The translations under genes and the position numbers were made by a program. The notes under the pieces were generated by a model, which made no database searches, was not told where the DNA came from, and was given only the letters and a program-made list of their open reading frames with translations. From NCBI GenBank assembly GCA_917880885.1, contig OU862908.1, forward strand, positions 12,635,501-12,699,500: a stretch of 64,000 nucleotides of DNA, in the 5' to 3' direction. Origin of the DNA: Limnephilus marmoratus. Its lineage: Eukaryota > Arthropoda > Insecta > Trichoptera > Limnephilidae. This document shows positions 31,857 to 43,545 of the stretch, in pieces (the stretch's first letter is position 1; the number at the start of each line of letters is the position of its first letter).

Positions 31857-32221
31857 GGTAGGCGGGAATGGGTACCGCCGCCTTTGTTCCTTTATTGTTC
31901 CTTTATTTATTTAGGAACCTTTATTGGATAACCAACACCTCTGCCATAGGTCACCCCAAGTGGTTCGCTACGTTTGGTGACTTAGCAGGGGTGCCCGGGT
32001 TCATGGGGTGAGGTTTGTCTAGGTCTTGGAGGCGGATGACCAGGACACACTGAACCCCAGATTCCTACTCACCCCTTAAACCCTTTTCCTTCCCAGAACT
32101 CTCCTCTCCTTCCTTTCCTTTAAAAAAACCCTCCACACAGCATCCCCAAAGATGAGATAGGCCCTGAAGGAAATTATTTTCCTCAGGACCTCCTGTGTGG
32201 AGTTCATGTACAAAAAAAAAA
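31857..32221 (+). repeat. 400-bp repeat family C, copy 3
   Basis: Head, middle and poly(A) end present. A 30-bp duplication of 'ttcctttatt' words interrupts the head near 31880-31912. Confidence 0.78.
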
Positions 32222-32731
32222 TCGTAACAACGATGTCAGATGCAAACAAAACGGAGAGTTAAGTGATTATGGGATCTTGTAAAATAAAAATGTAGCTTGA
32301 TTTTAGAATTTCTTTTCACAAGTATCTACGGAAATACAACACATATTTTTCTGAAAATTATTTGGTTAAAGAAATGAGCCAAATAAAAGGTTTTGCATTC
32401 AAAGGTCATTTTTGAAAAAAAATGTCAATTAGGAGAACCTTGTTAAATGATACGGGCATCTTAATTTACGTTAAATTTAGCATAATACTTGATCAGTTTG
32501 CATACTGACATGAATGCACTTAGAAACATGTTTTTTTATCGCTTTAAGTCTAATTATTAAGTGCATCGGGGTTAAAAGCAGGAGTGGTTATCTTTTAAGT
32601 GCACACAGTTGTTGAGTTTACATAGAAAAGCACAAGTACCTACCAACTTAATATAGATGCAAGGGGTTACAATGCATTATAGGGTGCTCGTATGCGGGTA
32701 GCGATGAACCGAGAATAGAACTACGAACTTA
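32222..32731. other. intergenic, nothing recognised
   Basis: AT-rich; no support for genes or repeats. Confidence 0.4.
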
Positions 32732-32739
32732 CAATGGAC

Positions 32740-34082
32740 TAGGGATGTCGAAAGTGAAAAAAAATATCGATATTTCGATATATCGATATTTATTAAAATA
32801 TCAATATCGACGTCGATATATCGAGGAAAAAATATCGATAAATCGGTCAAATTTTTAAAGATTTTGCGTTTTTAAAATAATACTGTATTCTGCTCAATAT
32901 TATCAATGGTAATTTTTATACACAATGTGTATTATTTAAATGTACAAAGATCTCAATAAAAATGATGGTATTTTAAACAGTATTTATTTCTATTAGACAA
33001 TAATTACAAAAATATAAAAAACTAAAAAGCTATCTTCTAACTAATATTTTTAAACCTTTTTATTGTATCAGGCAAACCAGTATTTATCCTTAATCTTAAG
33101 TATTCCAGAAATCTTCGTATTTTTTTTTTTAATTCACGAGAAGTTTTTTTTTTTAAATATCCCAAATTTGTCGCATTAGTAAATGAAAAAATAAACTTAA
33201 AATCTTTAATACACACCTAAGGGAACGTACCCATACTACGTGACCAACTTTTTGCAATTTTTAACCCCCCCCCCCCCCCCCCCCCGGTGACCAAAATCCT
33301 AAGCAACCCGCCGCTCATTTGTATGGAGCGTGACATTTTGATGACCCCCCCCCCCCCTAAACGTGTCACGTAGTTTGGGTACGTTCCCTAATGGTATTGG
33401 ATCCACGTTGAAAAAAGGTTGCCAGCAAGCGGTGTAAAAAGTTATCAGTTCCTAAATGTTATATAAAAAACGTTGTACTTTCACACGAACGTCCTGACTG
33501 TCCTGAACGTCCTGACTGACCTGGAAATCAATCTTTGCTGACGTGTTACGCAGCGACGAAACGTTTTGCTGAGTTCGGTAATAGGGGGAAAGATGCGCTG
33601 GTATGTGATGTCAAGTTATAGAAACAAAATTTAATGGTCCCTGCAATTTGAAATTTCGATTTGTTTTCGACGCTCTCATATTAGTAAAACCATTGTGCGG
33701 CGGCCTGAAGTGACGCGGGACTCGGTCGCTCCAAAGTGTGCGTGTGGAAGGCGCTATGGGAGTGACTTTGTCGAAATGGCCGAAAATATCATACATTTCT
33801 ATGCACTTACCTACACATATGAGATAGTATTGTAAGCTATTAATAGTTAAAATTTCAACTGCTAGATGTCACGAACCCGATACAGTTACTTTTTCCGTTC
33901 GTTCCTATACGGTTTTGGATTCTAGTGACTTTCGTTACATAAATATACAAAAATATCGTTTTTGATACAATTTTCGATAGTGGATATTTAATATCGATAT
34001 ATCGGATCAAAATATATCGGCTAAAAATATCGATATTTTGAATTAAAAATATCGATATATCGATATTTTTTCAACAAGCCTA
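32740..34082. mobile_element. hAT element, non-coding, ATATCGATAT-rich ends
   Basis: Flanked by an exact 8-bp duplication CAATGGAC (32732-32739, 34083-34090), the hAT hallmark. The ends are TAGGGATGTCGAAA and, from the right, TAGGCTTGTTGAAA. Both ends are packed with overlapping ATATCGATAT words (32765-32845 and 33990-34070), probably transposase-binding repeats. The element at 40983-41652 has the same ends and repeats plus a transposase fragment. A small MITE sits inside at 33220. Confidence 0.85.
33220..33389. mobile_element. MITE with 26-bp inverted ends and poly(C) runs
   Basis: Ends AGGGAACGTACCCATACT and, from the right, AGGGAACGTACCCAAACT pair over about 26 bp. Flanked by TA/AA. The interior carries two C runs (22 and 14 C). 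It lies inside the hAT element, so it is the younger of the two. Confidence 0.75.
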
Positions 34083-34090
34083 CAATGGAC

Positions 34091-34510
34091 CGCACAAAAT
34101 AAATTTATTATTTAAACTGTTTAAGTTTCCATGCATAATATTGGTTTATAGACAAATCAATACACTTCACAATGCACAACTCCTGCTCGGTTTCCCATCA
34201 ACTTCTGAAAGACTGTCTCAACAATGTAAAAGCACTGAAGTTGGCACGAAATTCAATCGAGATTGATCCCGGGTATGGAGCTAGACATATCACGTCCAGC
34301 ACGTTAAATTAGAATAGTACCAACTTCCTCTAAAGGGTAACAAATTTTGTATGCTCACCGTTCTTCCTTATGTTTGATTTAAATATCGCATATGGGCAGA
34401 TAAAGTACTTAAATCAATGATGTTACATATAACATCAGGACTCAAGACTCAAAATTGTCTCGCAAACTCATGTGGCAAGTAAGAAACACTCTTTCGTTTA
34501 GAGTAAATTC
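34091..34510. other. intergenic, nothing recognised
   Basis: No feature found. Confidence 0.4.
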
Positions 34511-34514
34511 TTAA

Positions 34515-35579
34515 GGGGGGGCGGTAAGGTTTTAAAGATGAAAAAAGGCATATTTTCATTTTTTTCGGCGGTATGAATAATGTTGTTTTTTTATATTTTA
34601 TTTTTATTTTTATTTTTGCAGAAACAAACAGTACGTTATTACATAGTGGGAAATATTTACAAAGTTATAGAATTAATACAATAATTGGTACCAATGACAT
34701 GTCGCTGTTATATACTTATATTTTTGTGTGATAAATAATACATTATACCTAAATTAAGTTAGTAACTTATTGAAGGAGAGGGGTGTGGGAGAGTGTTTGT
34801 ATGTGTGTAAATGAGGGTGTGTGTGTGTGTGTGTGGATGTGTGTGTTATGTGTGCGAGTTCAGTGTGCTAAAAATGTTTTTCTTAAATAGAGGGAGGGAA
34901 TCAAAAAATATATCGGTATTTGTGGTTTTTTGAATAGAGTTGAAACTTTGAAGGATGCGGGAAATGGGGGAGTTGCTTTGTTTTGTTTTGTTACAGTATA
35001 ACATCTGAAGTAGATATCTTTAAAAAAAGTCAATCAAAGATAACAATAAATTAGTCCGTGAGAGCGAATCTCCGGAGGCGCCTCGAAAAAAAGTTGTTAT
35101 GCGGTGAACACCAAAACTCGTTACCGGATCATTTGAAACAAAAAAGTCGAAATGCATTTAAAAGGTGATATGTTTTTCTAGGTAGTAAGAGAATTTTTTT
35201 TCGATTTTATTTTTATTTTTGGCGGCATTTTGAAGTGAAAAACACGATTTTCGCTAAAAAATTTCGATATTATATATAAAATGGAAATTTAAAAAAAAAA
35301 AACTCCCTCTGAATACCTGTGTAGAAATAGTGTACAAATTTTCAAAAGGATCGGTCAAGTAGATTTTAATTTATGATGCTCACGAACTTCAAAAATATTT
35401 TTGTACTCGAAATATCCTTGAATCGAGCGTGAGGGCCGGTCGTTTGAAACACTGTATCTTCGTTAGTTTTGCTCCGATGTATTTGTAAGTTTGACACAAA
35501 GCTCTCGACATATTGTACATTTAGAAAATAAAAAATGCAGTTTTAGGACCTTACCCCCCCCCCCCCTCCCCCCATCCCT
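34515..35579. mobile_element. TTAA-flanked element with G-rich ends
   Basis: TTAA at 34511-34514 and 35580-35583. The left end GGGGGGGCGGTAAGGTTTTA and the right end, read inward, AGGGATGGGGGGAGG then GTAAGGTCCTAAAA are inverted copies with a variable G run. piggyBac-type by site. It carries a LINE tail at about 34585-35000. Confidence 0.6.
34585..35000 (-). repeat. probable LINE 3' end inserted in the TTAA element
   Basis: Begins on the plus strand with 'ttttatttttatttttatt' (minus-strand A-rich tail) and 'gcagaaacaaacagta', much like the tail of the LINE relic at 12281. Contains a GT microsatellite at 34811-34832. The coding part is too decayed to read. Confidence 0.45.
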
Positions 35580-35583
35580 TTAA

Positions 35584-37560
35584 TTCAAAAGTTATTCATG
35601 TATGATAAAGATATACATTCAAAGAACGTGTTTGAACGATATAGATGTAGGACCGGGCGGCGTTTTCATTTGCGCCGAATACAATATCTACATCACGTGT
35701 GTGATTGAAGTGACAAGATACACTTACTAGCTTACACCGAGATGAATACGGAATGCTATATGAGACGACCTACTGTCATAGGTTGTCCTTCTTATACTTA
35801 ATTGTGTACTGTCTCACTTTCTCTAATGACGCTAAAAACCTTTCGGAGACAATCGAAATAATTGATTTTTTATTATAATAAATAATTTGCGTGTATTTGT
35901 GAAAGAAACGTTATTCCTTGCTTTTACTAGTGTTTGCCGTGCAATGGAAACATTTTCTCATCGCACACGGGGTCAATTTGGCGCTTTCATAATGCAATTT
36001 ACTTTCCGGTAGGACACGACTTTACGCGACGCGACGCGTGGCAGTTGAATACTAAAACTACGAAATCGAATACAAATACAATTGCCTTGTCTTTGGCTTA
36101 CCACCTTTGAGTTTTCTATTACGCTTCTATATATAATATATAACTTCATTCACTAAAATATTTTAATTCGAATTGTTTGATATTAAATATAGCTCATTGC
36201 ACGTGGTATTGAGTCGAGAAGGATATGGGCTAGTGCCAGCCATGGTACACGTGTGGAAGTATATTATTAGTTACATGATTTTATATAAACAGAAATAATG
36301 CTAAAGCAAAGATTAACATTTGTGACTTCCGGTTCACTTCATAATTGTAACCAATTTATTGTCTGCAATCATGGAGGAAATACATGTTGACATTTCTACT
36401 GCCAGCTGGTGCAGCCGATGTCATCAGCAATTGTATTTAATTTAAGACACTGTTTTCAATATAATCAACTGAAACCTTGGGCTGTCGTCATCAGGACATC
36501 AAATCGTCAGTGCTTTGGACTGATGCCGTAATTGCTTTCAAATATCTGTTTTATAAAATCTGTTTGTCGTAAAGCTTAGTGTTTACCAGAAGACAACAAT
36601 CGTTACATATATATACATTATGTAGACATAACACATACATTTTAATAAGTACTCCAAAAATAATACCATTGCAACAAATATATTTAATTTCGAGCGTATA
36701 TCTAAAGTTATTCAATCTCAAAGCTTTCCCATTCCCGCGTTGCGTCTTGATTTATTAATAAATAGCGAGGGATGCTATTGGTTAGATTTGCACCCAGCCG
36801 CTCAGCCATACAGACGAATATAAGGTCATGTGGTAACTCGAAAATGTTGAGTTGCCTCCCGGTTCTACCCGCGCATCTTCATCGAAAAATCTATGGCAAG
36901 TCTGAAATACGTTCGGCTAACCCAGAGTCAATACTCGTAATCTTTTTGTTATAAGAGCGGTTGAGCGGAAGAAGCAATTGGCATAACATATATAACATGT
37001 ACTGTTTTACTATTACCCGGTTATTAGTGCCCGGTGCTACCCGCCGGATTGTGTGTGGTATTTCGCTGTCATGAGCTGATTACTCATGACGGCTGCTGTC
37101 ATCTTGGATTACTTTATTTTTTATTTTTTGTTGATGTTACTAACAACTTGTTTGACTGTCCATGAGGCTCACTTCTTTTGCATTGACACCTCCATGGGCT
37201 TTAGAATTGTAGAGACTGACCATTACAGTACAGTCCTGTAGGCGCGTCCGCATACCGCTACCTAACACAGTATGAGGGGACATTGAAGTCTAGATTCGTT
37301 ACATTAAATGTAGAGCCGTTTATTAAAAAAAATTAGATTCTTGCGGGAACTCCGAAGGGGCGACCATAAGTTGCCTATACCGGGGTGGGATAGTGGTGGG
37401 TACTTCAATGTTTTACTATTACTGAACTGTGTCATACTTGCAAATTGATTGTACCTACTCCAAATAAAGATTATTTGTATTTACCGTAAAATAATTATGC
37501 ATTTTCTTTAATTATCCCGCTATATTATGATTTTGTAAGCAGACTTTTTATAGAAAAATG
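35584..37560. other. intergenic, nothing recognised
   Basis: Nearly 2 kb without a reading frame over 61 codons and no repeat shared with the window. Confidence 0.4.
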
Positions 37561-37566
37561 AAATAA

Positions 37567-37938
37567 TTCAACTTTGAATAAACCACTTTTATGATGCGCA
37601 AATCCAACCGGTTTCGGAACAAACGTTCCTTCGTCAGGGAAAGCTTATACTAATTTGACAGTTTCAAACAATGTTTTATTATGGTAGGGGTCGAGCCGTT
37701 GCTAGTTAATAATGTAGATTGGGTGGGTAGGTATTAATGTAGAGTGGGTAGGTAGGGGAACAAATCCATGATTGGGCTATATGACAATATTTTTTGCTTG
37801 TTGATAATAGATTCATTATTTTTAAGGGATTTTTTAATTTCCAAGGCTTCTAAGTTATCTAAACGAAGGAACGTTTGTTCCGAAACCGGTCGGATTGGCG
37901 CATCATAAAAGTGGTTTATACAAAGTTGAATTATTTCA
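37567..37938. repeat. inverted-arm element with hammerhead-like core (locus J)
   Basis: Arms 37567-37637 and 37859-37938 are inverted copies around a 220-bp AT-rich centre. Minus-strand core 37637 to 37611: CTGACGA, one base, GGAAC-GTTT-GTTCC, GAAAC, then CGGTT. Three bases on each side (TCC and GGA) could form helix I. The plus-strand arm keeps the stem and GAAACCGGTC (37868-37891), but its CTGANGA has decayed to CTAAACGA. Confidence 0.6.
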
Positions 37939-39040
37939 TTTTTCACTAATAGATAACCACAAAGTAATAGCTACATTCAAAAAGACTTTTTATAACTTGT
38001 AATGACAGTTCCAAACACTGTCATGTATGCCAAGTAGCGCCAATTATAATTGGTTAACTAACTTAATCCTTGGTTAAGTGATGTGGTGGATTAATCTAAT
38101 AATTCGTGCTGTATTCACAATTTTGATAACATGGAAGATGAGGTCGTGATCAAGTCTCAATTTGGGATTATGCTCGAGATGAAAAACCGAGCCTTGGGAG
38201 TTTAAAAGGCAGGACACGTCTTGCGAGAAATGTGTGAATGAAGAAGCGAAGATTGAAAACAAAGATACCGGCAAAGGCGTCTATATCGAGTGCCGGCTGC
38301 TAGAATTGAGTGTGGTACGTAATGTGACTGCTCAGGAGAATAAATCCGTCAAAAATGACAGGGAGAAAAATAATGGTACACTCGGAACAAATCTAGGCAA
38401 CGTAAAAATATAATCCTTAGTTCCCTTCATAGAGGTATATCTATGGTGAGGTTATTATTTGTACGTGTGATAGCTATTTTGCAAGTTTGAAGCAACATTA
38501 AACACCTACTTGCGGGACATCGGAAGATTATTTGTTAGAGTATAAGTATTATGACTTCAAAAATTATATCACATAATGTTACGTTTCTCGTTGAACCGTT
38601 ATGAAGGGATTTTGTTATCATTGGCGTTCAATGGTTTATGAAATTAGTCGCGAGCAGGGTCGGATCTAGTGAGACACTAGGTCCCTTATCCTGCATTAAA
38701 AAGTTATGTCAAAAAAGTAAGGTTTTTGAAAACAAAAATAGAATGTGTAATTATTCAATCAAATAATGCTTATAAATGTCCCCTTTATATTGATTTCATA
38801 GGTGATCAACGGTGACCAGCGCGATGAAACCCCCCCCCCCTCCCCCTTCCCCGGAATTGGTGAAAGTATAATATACCGAATTAAAATTTTATCAGAATAT
38901 TCTGTGAGAAAAAAAATTGAATTTTCTTTTTTTAAACACTTGCCAATTTTAACCCACAAGCTCTAAATTCAGAGGCAATAAACTTACTACTCTGCCAGGA
39001 TAACTGTAATGTGTCTTTCTCTGTGATCCTTTACAATTTA
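37939..39040. other. intergenic; poly(C) run
   Basis: A C-rich run at about 38829-38848. No gene or shared repeat. Confidence 0.4.
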
Positions 39041-39437
39041 GCAGGCGGGTATGGGTCCCGCCACTCCAGGAAGCATTTATTGGATTACCAACACCCCTGC
39101 CATAGGTCACCCCAAGAAGTTCGCTAAGTTTGGTTACTTAGCAGGTGTGCACAGATTCATAGGGTGAGCTTTGTCTAGGTCTTAGCGGTTGATGTTTTTG
39201 CCAACCCATTGAGGGCCGGTTTGGGAGAGACCGATTGAGGGAGACATTTTGACCTCTCCAGTCGAACTCTCTAGACCCATCGCTTTGTACCGCAGTGGGA
39301 GGGATGGATTTATACGATCGTCATTCATGAACACATTGACTCAGGGATTCCTTTTCTCTTCCCCGAACTTCTTCTCCTTTCTGTCACTAAAATACCCTCC
39401 ATGCAGCATCCCCAAAGATGTCATGAGACAATGTAAA
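39041..39437 (+). repeat. 400-bp repeat family C, copy 4
   Basis: Full order of family C blocks; the 3' end is shortened ('agatgtcatgagacaatg' then A-rich). Confidence 0.78.
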
Positions 39438-40090
39438 AAAGTGTAGGAAATGAAGAATTCACTGGAAAACTAAAAGGCGTAGGAAATAAAGTATTCACGC
39501 AAGTAACTGACACGCGAACTAATCCTGAACAACTATTTTAATCAAAATCCGAGGGGGCTATTAACAGACTAAGCTTGGGAGTCCCCCACTGACTGCATGT
39601 GTACAGAGTTCAATAATAACATTAGCTTCCTACTTCCCATGAATAAAAACCCATTATTTTCACATAATAGAAGACAGAGCGGTAAATACGGCAACAGTTA
39701 GTTGGACTAACGGCTTCATTACACTCCTAGTGCTGCTCGGCAATTTGTGCAAATCACATGTCGGCGAATTATATGGTATTATGCTGGTGGCTGGTGGTAT
39801 CTCCTAGCTGGTAGATCCAATTTACCAATTCCACTCCTTCCTGCTCGTGGAGCATAACTAGTTGGGTGGTGGTAAGCCTGTATAATCAACTCTGGTCTTC
39901 TTGGCTTGCTGGTAGATGAGAAGCTCGGATTAGTCACACAAATCTTCGTAGAACAGGTGTTCAATTTATTTTTAAATCTTCTGTTGTAGATGTATCATCT
40001 ACAATGTGTAGTTGTTCAAATACCGTGACTTATGCCTATGTGGAAGTGGTAATTAAAGTCACGGAAAAATCGAGTAAAAATCATTATATC
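39438..40090. other. intergenic, nothing recognised
   Basis: The minus-strand frame 39779-39964 has no recognised domain. Confidence 0.4.
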
Positions 40091-40092
40091 TA

Positions 40093-40637
40093 CACGGTGT
40101 CCATAAACTCGTCAAACAATCTGGAAACTGGTGAATCTAGATCACACCAATAAACTTTTAAAAATAAAAAAATATATTTTTTGGTAACTAAAGGATTTAA
40201 AAAATTGAGTGCAGTTCATACGTGGTAGAAGTGAAACCTTCTCCCACACAATCTCAACCAATAGGAGCCTTGAAAAGTGAGCTCATAATCAAAACGGCCA
40301 ATGCGGTAAGGTTTCATTCTATCTCCTTCTCCGCAGGGTAAATCCTAAATATGTAGTGTTTGTCTCTTTTTAGTGTCGTTTCCGTTTCATCGAGTTCCAA
40401 ATCACAACGGTGCTAAAGAAGTTTCACTTCGATAAAATTGGACCCGGGTTTACGCTTTGATGTTAACCCTCCAGCGAACGTTCTATTTGATTTGACTTCA
40501 TAATTCCAACTTCAGACTCCACTTACTCGAAAACGAAAGCTCAACCCGAAATAAATTACACCACAAAATCGACTCCAAATGAATAAGATGTAGATTCACC
40601 TGTTTTCTGCTTGTCATAGGAGTTTCTGGACACAGTG
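40093..40637. mobile_element. TA-flanked inverted-repeat element F, copy 2, carrying repeat E
   Basis: TA at 40091-40092 and 40638-40639. The left CACGGTGTCCATAAACTC and right-inward CACTGTGTCCAGAAACTC lead into inverted ends of about 50 bp (to 'ggtgaatcta'). The interior matches 24564-24863 on both sides of an inserted repeat E. Confidence 0.72.
40208..40433 (-). repeat. repeat family E, copy 3, inside element F
   Basis: 226 bp flanked by AAAATTG (40201-40207, 40434-40440), read as a target duplication. Element F at 24564 has no insertion at the matching place, which supports E being mobile and younger here. Confidence 0.75.
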
Positions 40638-40639
40638 TA

Positions 40640-40974
40640 TAGATACACAACACGAAAGTCTAAATGCTTTTGGTAAGTTAGGAAGTTTGTAGATTGTAGA
40701 TAAGTCCGACAAAATTAACGTTTCTCGTGATATCAACAGGTCATAATAATATTTGACATTAACGTGGCGTTGTTGGTTGTTGTCGACGGGGAGAAAACTT
40801 ATTTCCTTTGTCGTCCGACGGGAAATGCTAGAAATAATTTTTGACCAACTACAGCAAGATAAAATCGTCGGGGAAAAGCATTTTTCATATTACACAGGGG
40901 GTAAATAAAGAACGCTTTTCCTAGGTAAAAGAAGTAACAACTTTATTATTTTGAAGAACCGAAATAAAATTACA
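40640..40974. other. intergenic, nothing recognised
   Basis: Short stretch between two elements without recognisable content. Confidence 0.4.
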
Positions 40975-40982
40975 GTCAGGCT

Positions 40983-41652
40983 TAGGGATGCAACGATATA
41001 TCGGAAAACCAATAAATATCGATATATCGACTCCTAAAAATATCCGATATCGACGATACGCTGATATCGATATATCAATATCAAAAAACTCAATATATCG
41101 TATTAAAACGTTGAAAAACCCGCCCAAATTAAAATACCCACAAAATCGGATAAAATGCTATTATTATATCTTTCTGCTCTTGTAAATACTCTAAAAGTAA
41201 ACATTCTTGAAACATGGCAAGAGATGCAAGGTGTATATCCAAAACTTTTTAAAGTGACAATGAGTCATCTACCAGTTGTGGCAACAAGTGTTGCTTCCGA
41301 ACGTCTTTTTTCAAAGGCAGGAGCCACTAACACACAAAGCAGAAACCGGCTACAAGGAAACAGACTGATGTTACTATCTTTAAGTTCGATAGCTGGTACA
41401 AAACAATGGAATATTTTTTTTTAAATAAATTTATGAAAAAATAGACATTTCATGTACCTATCCAAAATTTGTGATTATTCAAATAGATAAAAATAAAAAA
41501 TTACAAACATACATAATCGATAAACGTTTCGTATAACCAAAACTACGTTGGATTTCTATAAGCTTTTAAAAAAAGAAGAAATATTGATATATCAATATCG
41601 ATTTAACTCGATATATATCGATATCGATATTTTTAAAAACCTTGCATCCCTA
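40983..41652 (+). mobile_element. hAT element with transposase remnant
   Basis: Exact 8-bp duplication GTCAGGCT (40975-40982, 41653-41660). The ends TAGGGATGCAACG and, from the right, TAGGGATGCAAGG are inverted. Flanking ATATCGATAT words as in 32740-34082. An internal deletion has removed most of the transposase. Confidence 0.9.
41155..41424 (+). pseudogene. hAT transposase C-terminal (dimerisation) fragment
   Basis: 89 codons. YPKLFKVTMSHLPVVATS, then SERLFSKAGATNTQSRNRL and MLLSLSS match the conserved hAT C-terminal dimerisation region (pattern TS..SERLFS.AG....RNRL). Full hAT transposases are about 500-700 residues, so the BED finger and the catalytic D/D/E core are absent. The frame is open upstream to at least the left repeats. 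It cannot catalyse transposition by itself. Confidence 0.85.
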
Positions 41653-41660
41653 GTCAGGCT

Positions 41661-42354
41661 ACTTTTCTGCAAGTTTCTACCTAATTAGTGCGTTGAACTA
41701 ATCGTAATTGAAGTCCCTACCATGGCAGCCCCATCAGAAAGTATTTTCCAACGTTTTTACGTGCTCCGCCATCCGTGAACTTTAATTCCGATAATTTCAA
41801 GAATGTCACATGGGGGACATAAAATTACGCTTCTGAACATAGGAATTTGTAGTGAGAGCGTTAACGTCTTGTAGCCGAGAGGCGATCATAAAGAAAGAAG
41901 ACTACCAATGTTTTGAACCCCAATGGACAGGAAAGAAGAATAAGCGAGGCCACTACCGCTAACTCCCGGTCATGTTTGTCAGTCACCAGCCATAAAGCCA
42001 GCATCGATGAGCGTATATTTCCAAGTTTTATTTTTCGGAATCCGCGCGTAATTAGTTGTACGTTTTCCGTCCGTGTTTTACGACCGTGCGGGTGACATTT
42101 ACAGTTATTATTATCGTGTCACTTCAGACGTTTATTTATTCCGTAGTAAAATAAAAAGATTTGAAAATACCACACGGCAAATAAAAGTCAGTTTCAATAT
42201 AACATCCATAGGGAATATAAACACATAAGTCAGTTTGTTCGTTTATTTCTGGCCTAATTTCAAAGTTCACGAATTGAAAACTAGAACGATATAAGCTTTT
42301 TTAGTATTGTTACAAATTTATAATCATTCTGAGCATAAGTTTAAATTTAAAAAA
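41661..42354. other. intergenic, nothing recognised
   Basis: Nothing I can support. Confidence 0.4.
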
Positions 42355-42649
42355 TCAGAGAGTGCAATTCACACGCGGTGGAAATAAAACCTTCAGAAAA
42401 CTAAAGTAGACAAGAGTAGGGAGGAAGATTTATTTCCATATAATTGTCGTCGAATTACAGTGCACCTTTTCCTATAAATTAGGTCATCTTACTAGTATTT
42501 GTGTTTTCTTCTTCGGAGTCGCAAGATGTCGCTTTCTTATGAGTTTTCTTTGCCTAATCATTTAGAGTGGTTCGTCAGACGCTTCATACCACTAGACTAA
42601 AGGAGGCTTGCGTGGGATCGTGCATTTATGATATTATATTGAAAGAAGG

Positions 42650-43219
42650 GTGAATGCCGGTAACTCCATTAATGGTGGACTGAATGCCGTTGGCGCTAAT
42701 AAAAAACTGTCAAAAGAAGCGAAGCTAGCAGTCCACAATGGAGTCCTGGTACCTACCCTGATGTATGGCAGTGAGGCATGGAACTGGCAGAGGAAGGATG
42801 AAAGTAAGCTGAATGCTGTTGAAATGAGATCCCTGAGACGTATGTGTGGTAAAACAATGTATGATCGTGTGAGAAATGTGGATATCCGCAAAGAATGTAA
42901 GGCTGATGTAAGCATAATGAGTAAGATTAAGAAAGGGACCCTCAGATGGTTTGGGCATGTAGAACGAATGAACGGAGAAAGTAGTGTAAGAAGAATATAC
43001 GACGCGAATGTGAATGGTAGTAGAAGTCGGGGACGCCCGAGGAAGACGTGGCACGATCAAGTGAATCAAATACTTGAGTCGGGCCATGTCAAAAGTCAGA
43101 ACAATAGAAGAGAATGTATGAGACGATGTATGAATGTGAGTGAGGCAAAGAGTGTGTGCCAAGACCGAGTTGTTTGGCGGTCCGTCCTCTCTGCCTACCC
43201 CTGCGGGGAAACGGCGTGA
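42650..43219 (+). pseudogene. RTE-like LINE ORF C-terminal fragment
   Basis: 189 open codons. LVPTLMYGSEAWNWQRKDES, RMCGKTMYDRVRN, LRWFGHVERMN and SRGRPRKTWHDQV are the conserved C-terminal features of endonuclease-reverse transcriptases of the RTE and related non-LTR groups. The endonuclease and RT core are missing (5' truncation). It ends 'ctgcggggaaacggcgtg' then TTAG repeats, a tail type used by such LINEs. The open frame suggests the copy is not very old. Confidence 0.82.
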
Positions 43220-43223
43220 TGGT

Positions 43224-43246
43224 TAGTTAGTTAGTTAGTTAGTTAT
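43224..43246 (+). repeat. (TTAG)n LINE tail
   Basis: Five to six TTAG units directly after the RTE-like fragment; probably the LINE's own 3' tail. Confidence 0.7.
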
Positions 43247-43545
43247 ATTGGAACCGAGTACCGGTGAAATAAATAAATATTTTATTGCTATCTCATTCTC
43301 TCGCAGGGTAAATTCTATAGATGTATGTGTGTGTCTCTTTTTAATGTCGCTCGCTTCCGTTTCATCGAGTTTTAAATCGCAACAGTGTTAAAGAAGTTTT
43401 CACTTCAAAAATATGTTGATGTTGTACGTTGATGGAAACTATCAGATGTGTACGTCGGTTTATATTGGTTCATATAGTGTGAATTTTCCGCCTCGAAACA
43501 TTCCACAAACACTGAGGGAACCAGAGAAACTTAGGGCAGATTTAC

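Larger units (their letters stand above)
42355..43420 (-). repeat. repeat family E, copy 4, split by an 860-bp insertion
   Basis: The E sequence is present at about 42355-42425 and resumes at 43285-43420, both minus strand and in the right order. Between them is an insertion with an RTE-like LINE fragment and a TTAG microsatellite. Confidence 0.7.

Noticed and set aside
34811..34850. GT repeat as a regulatory Z-DNA element
   Set aside because: A short microsatellite inside a LINE tail; no sign of function.
42634..43162. Two minus-strand open frames (93 and 145 codons)
   Set aside because: Antisense of the RTE-like fragment, whose plus-strand reading has clear conserved motifs.
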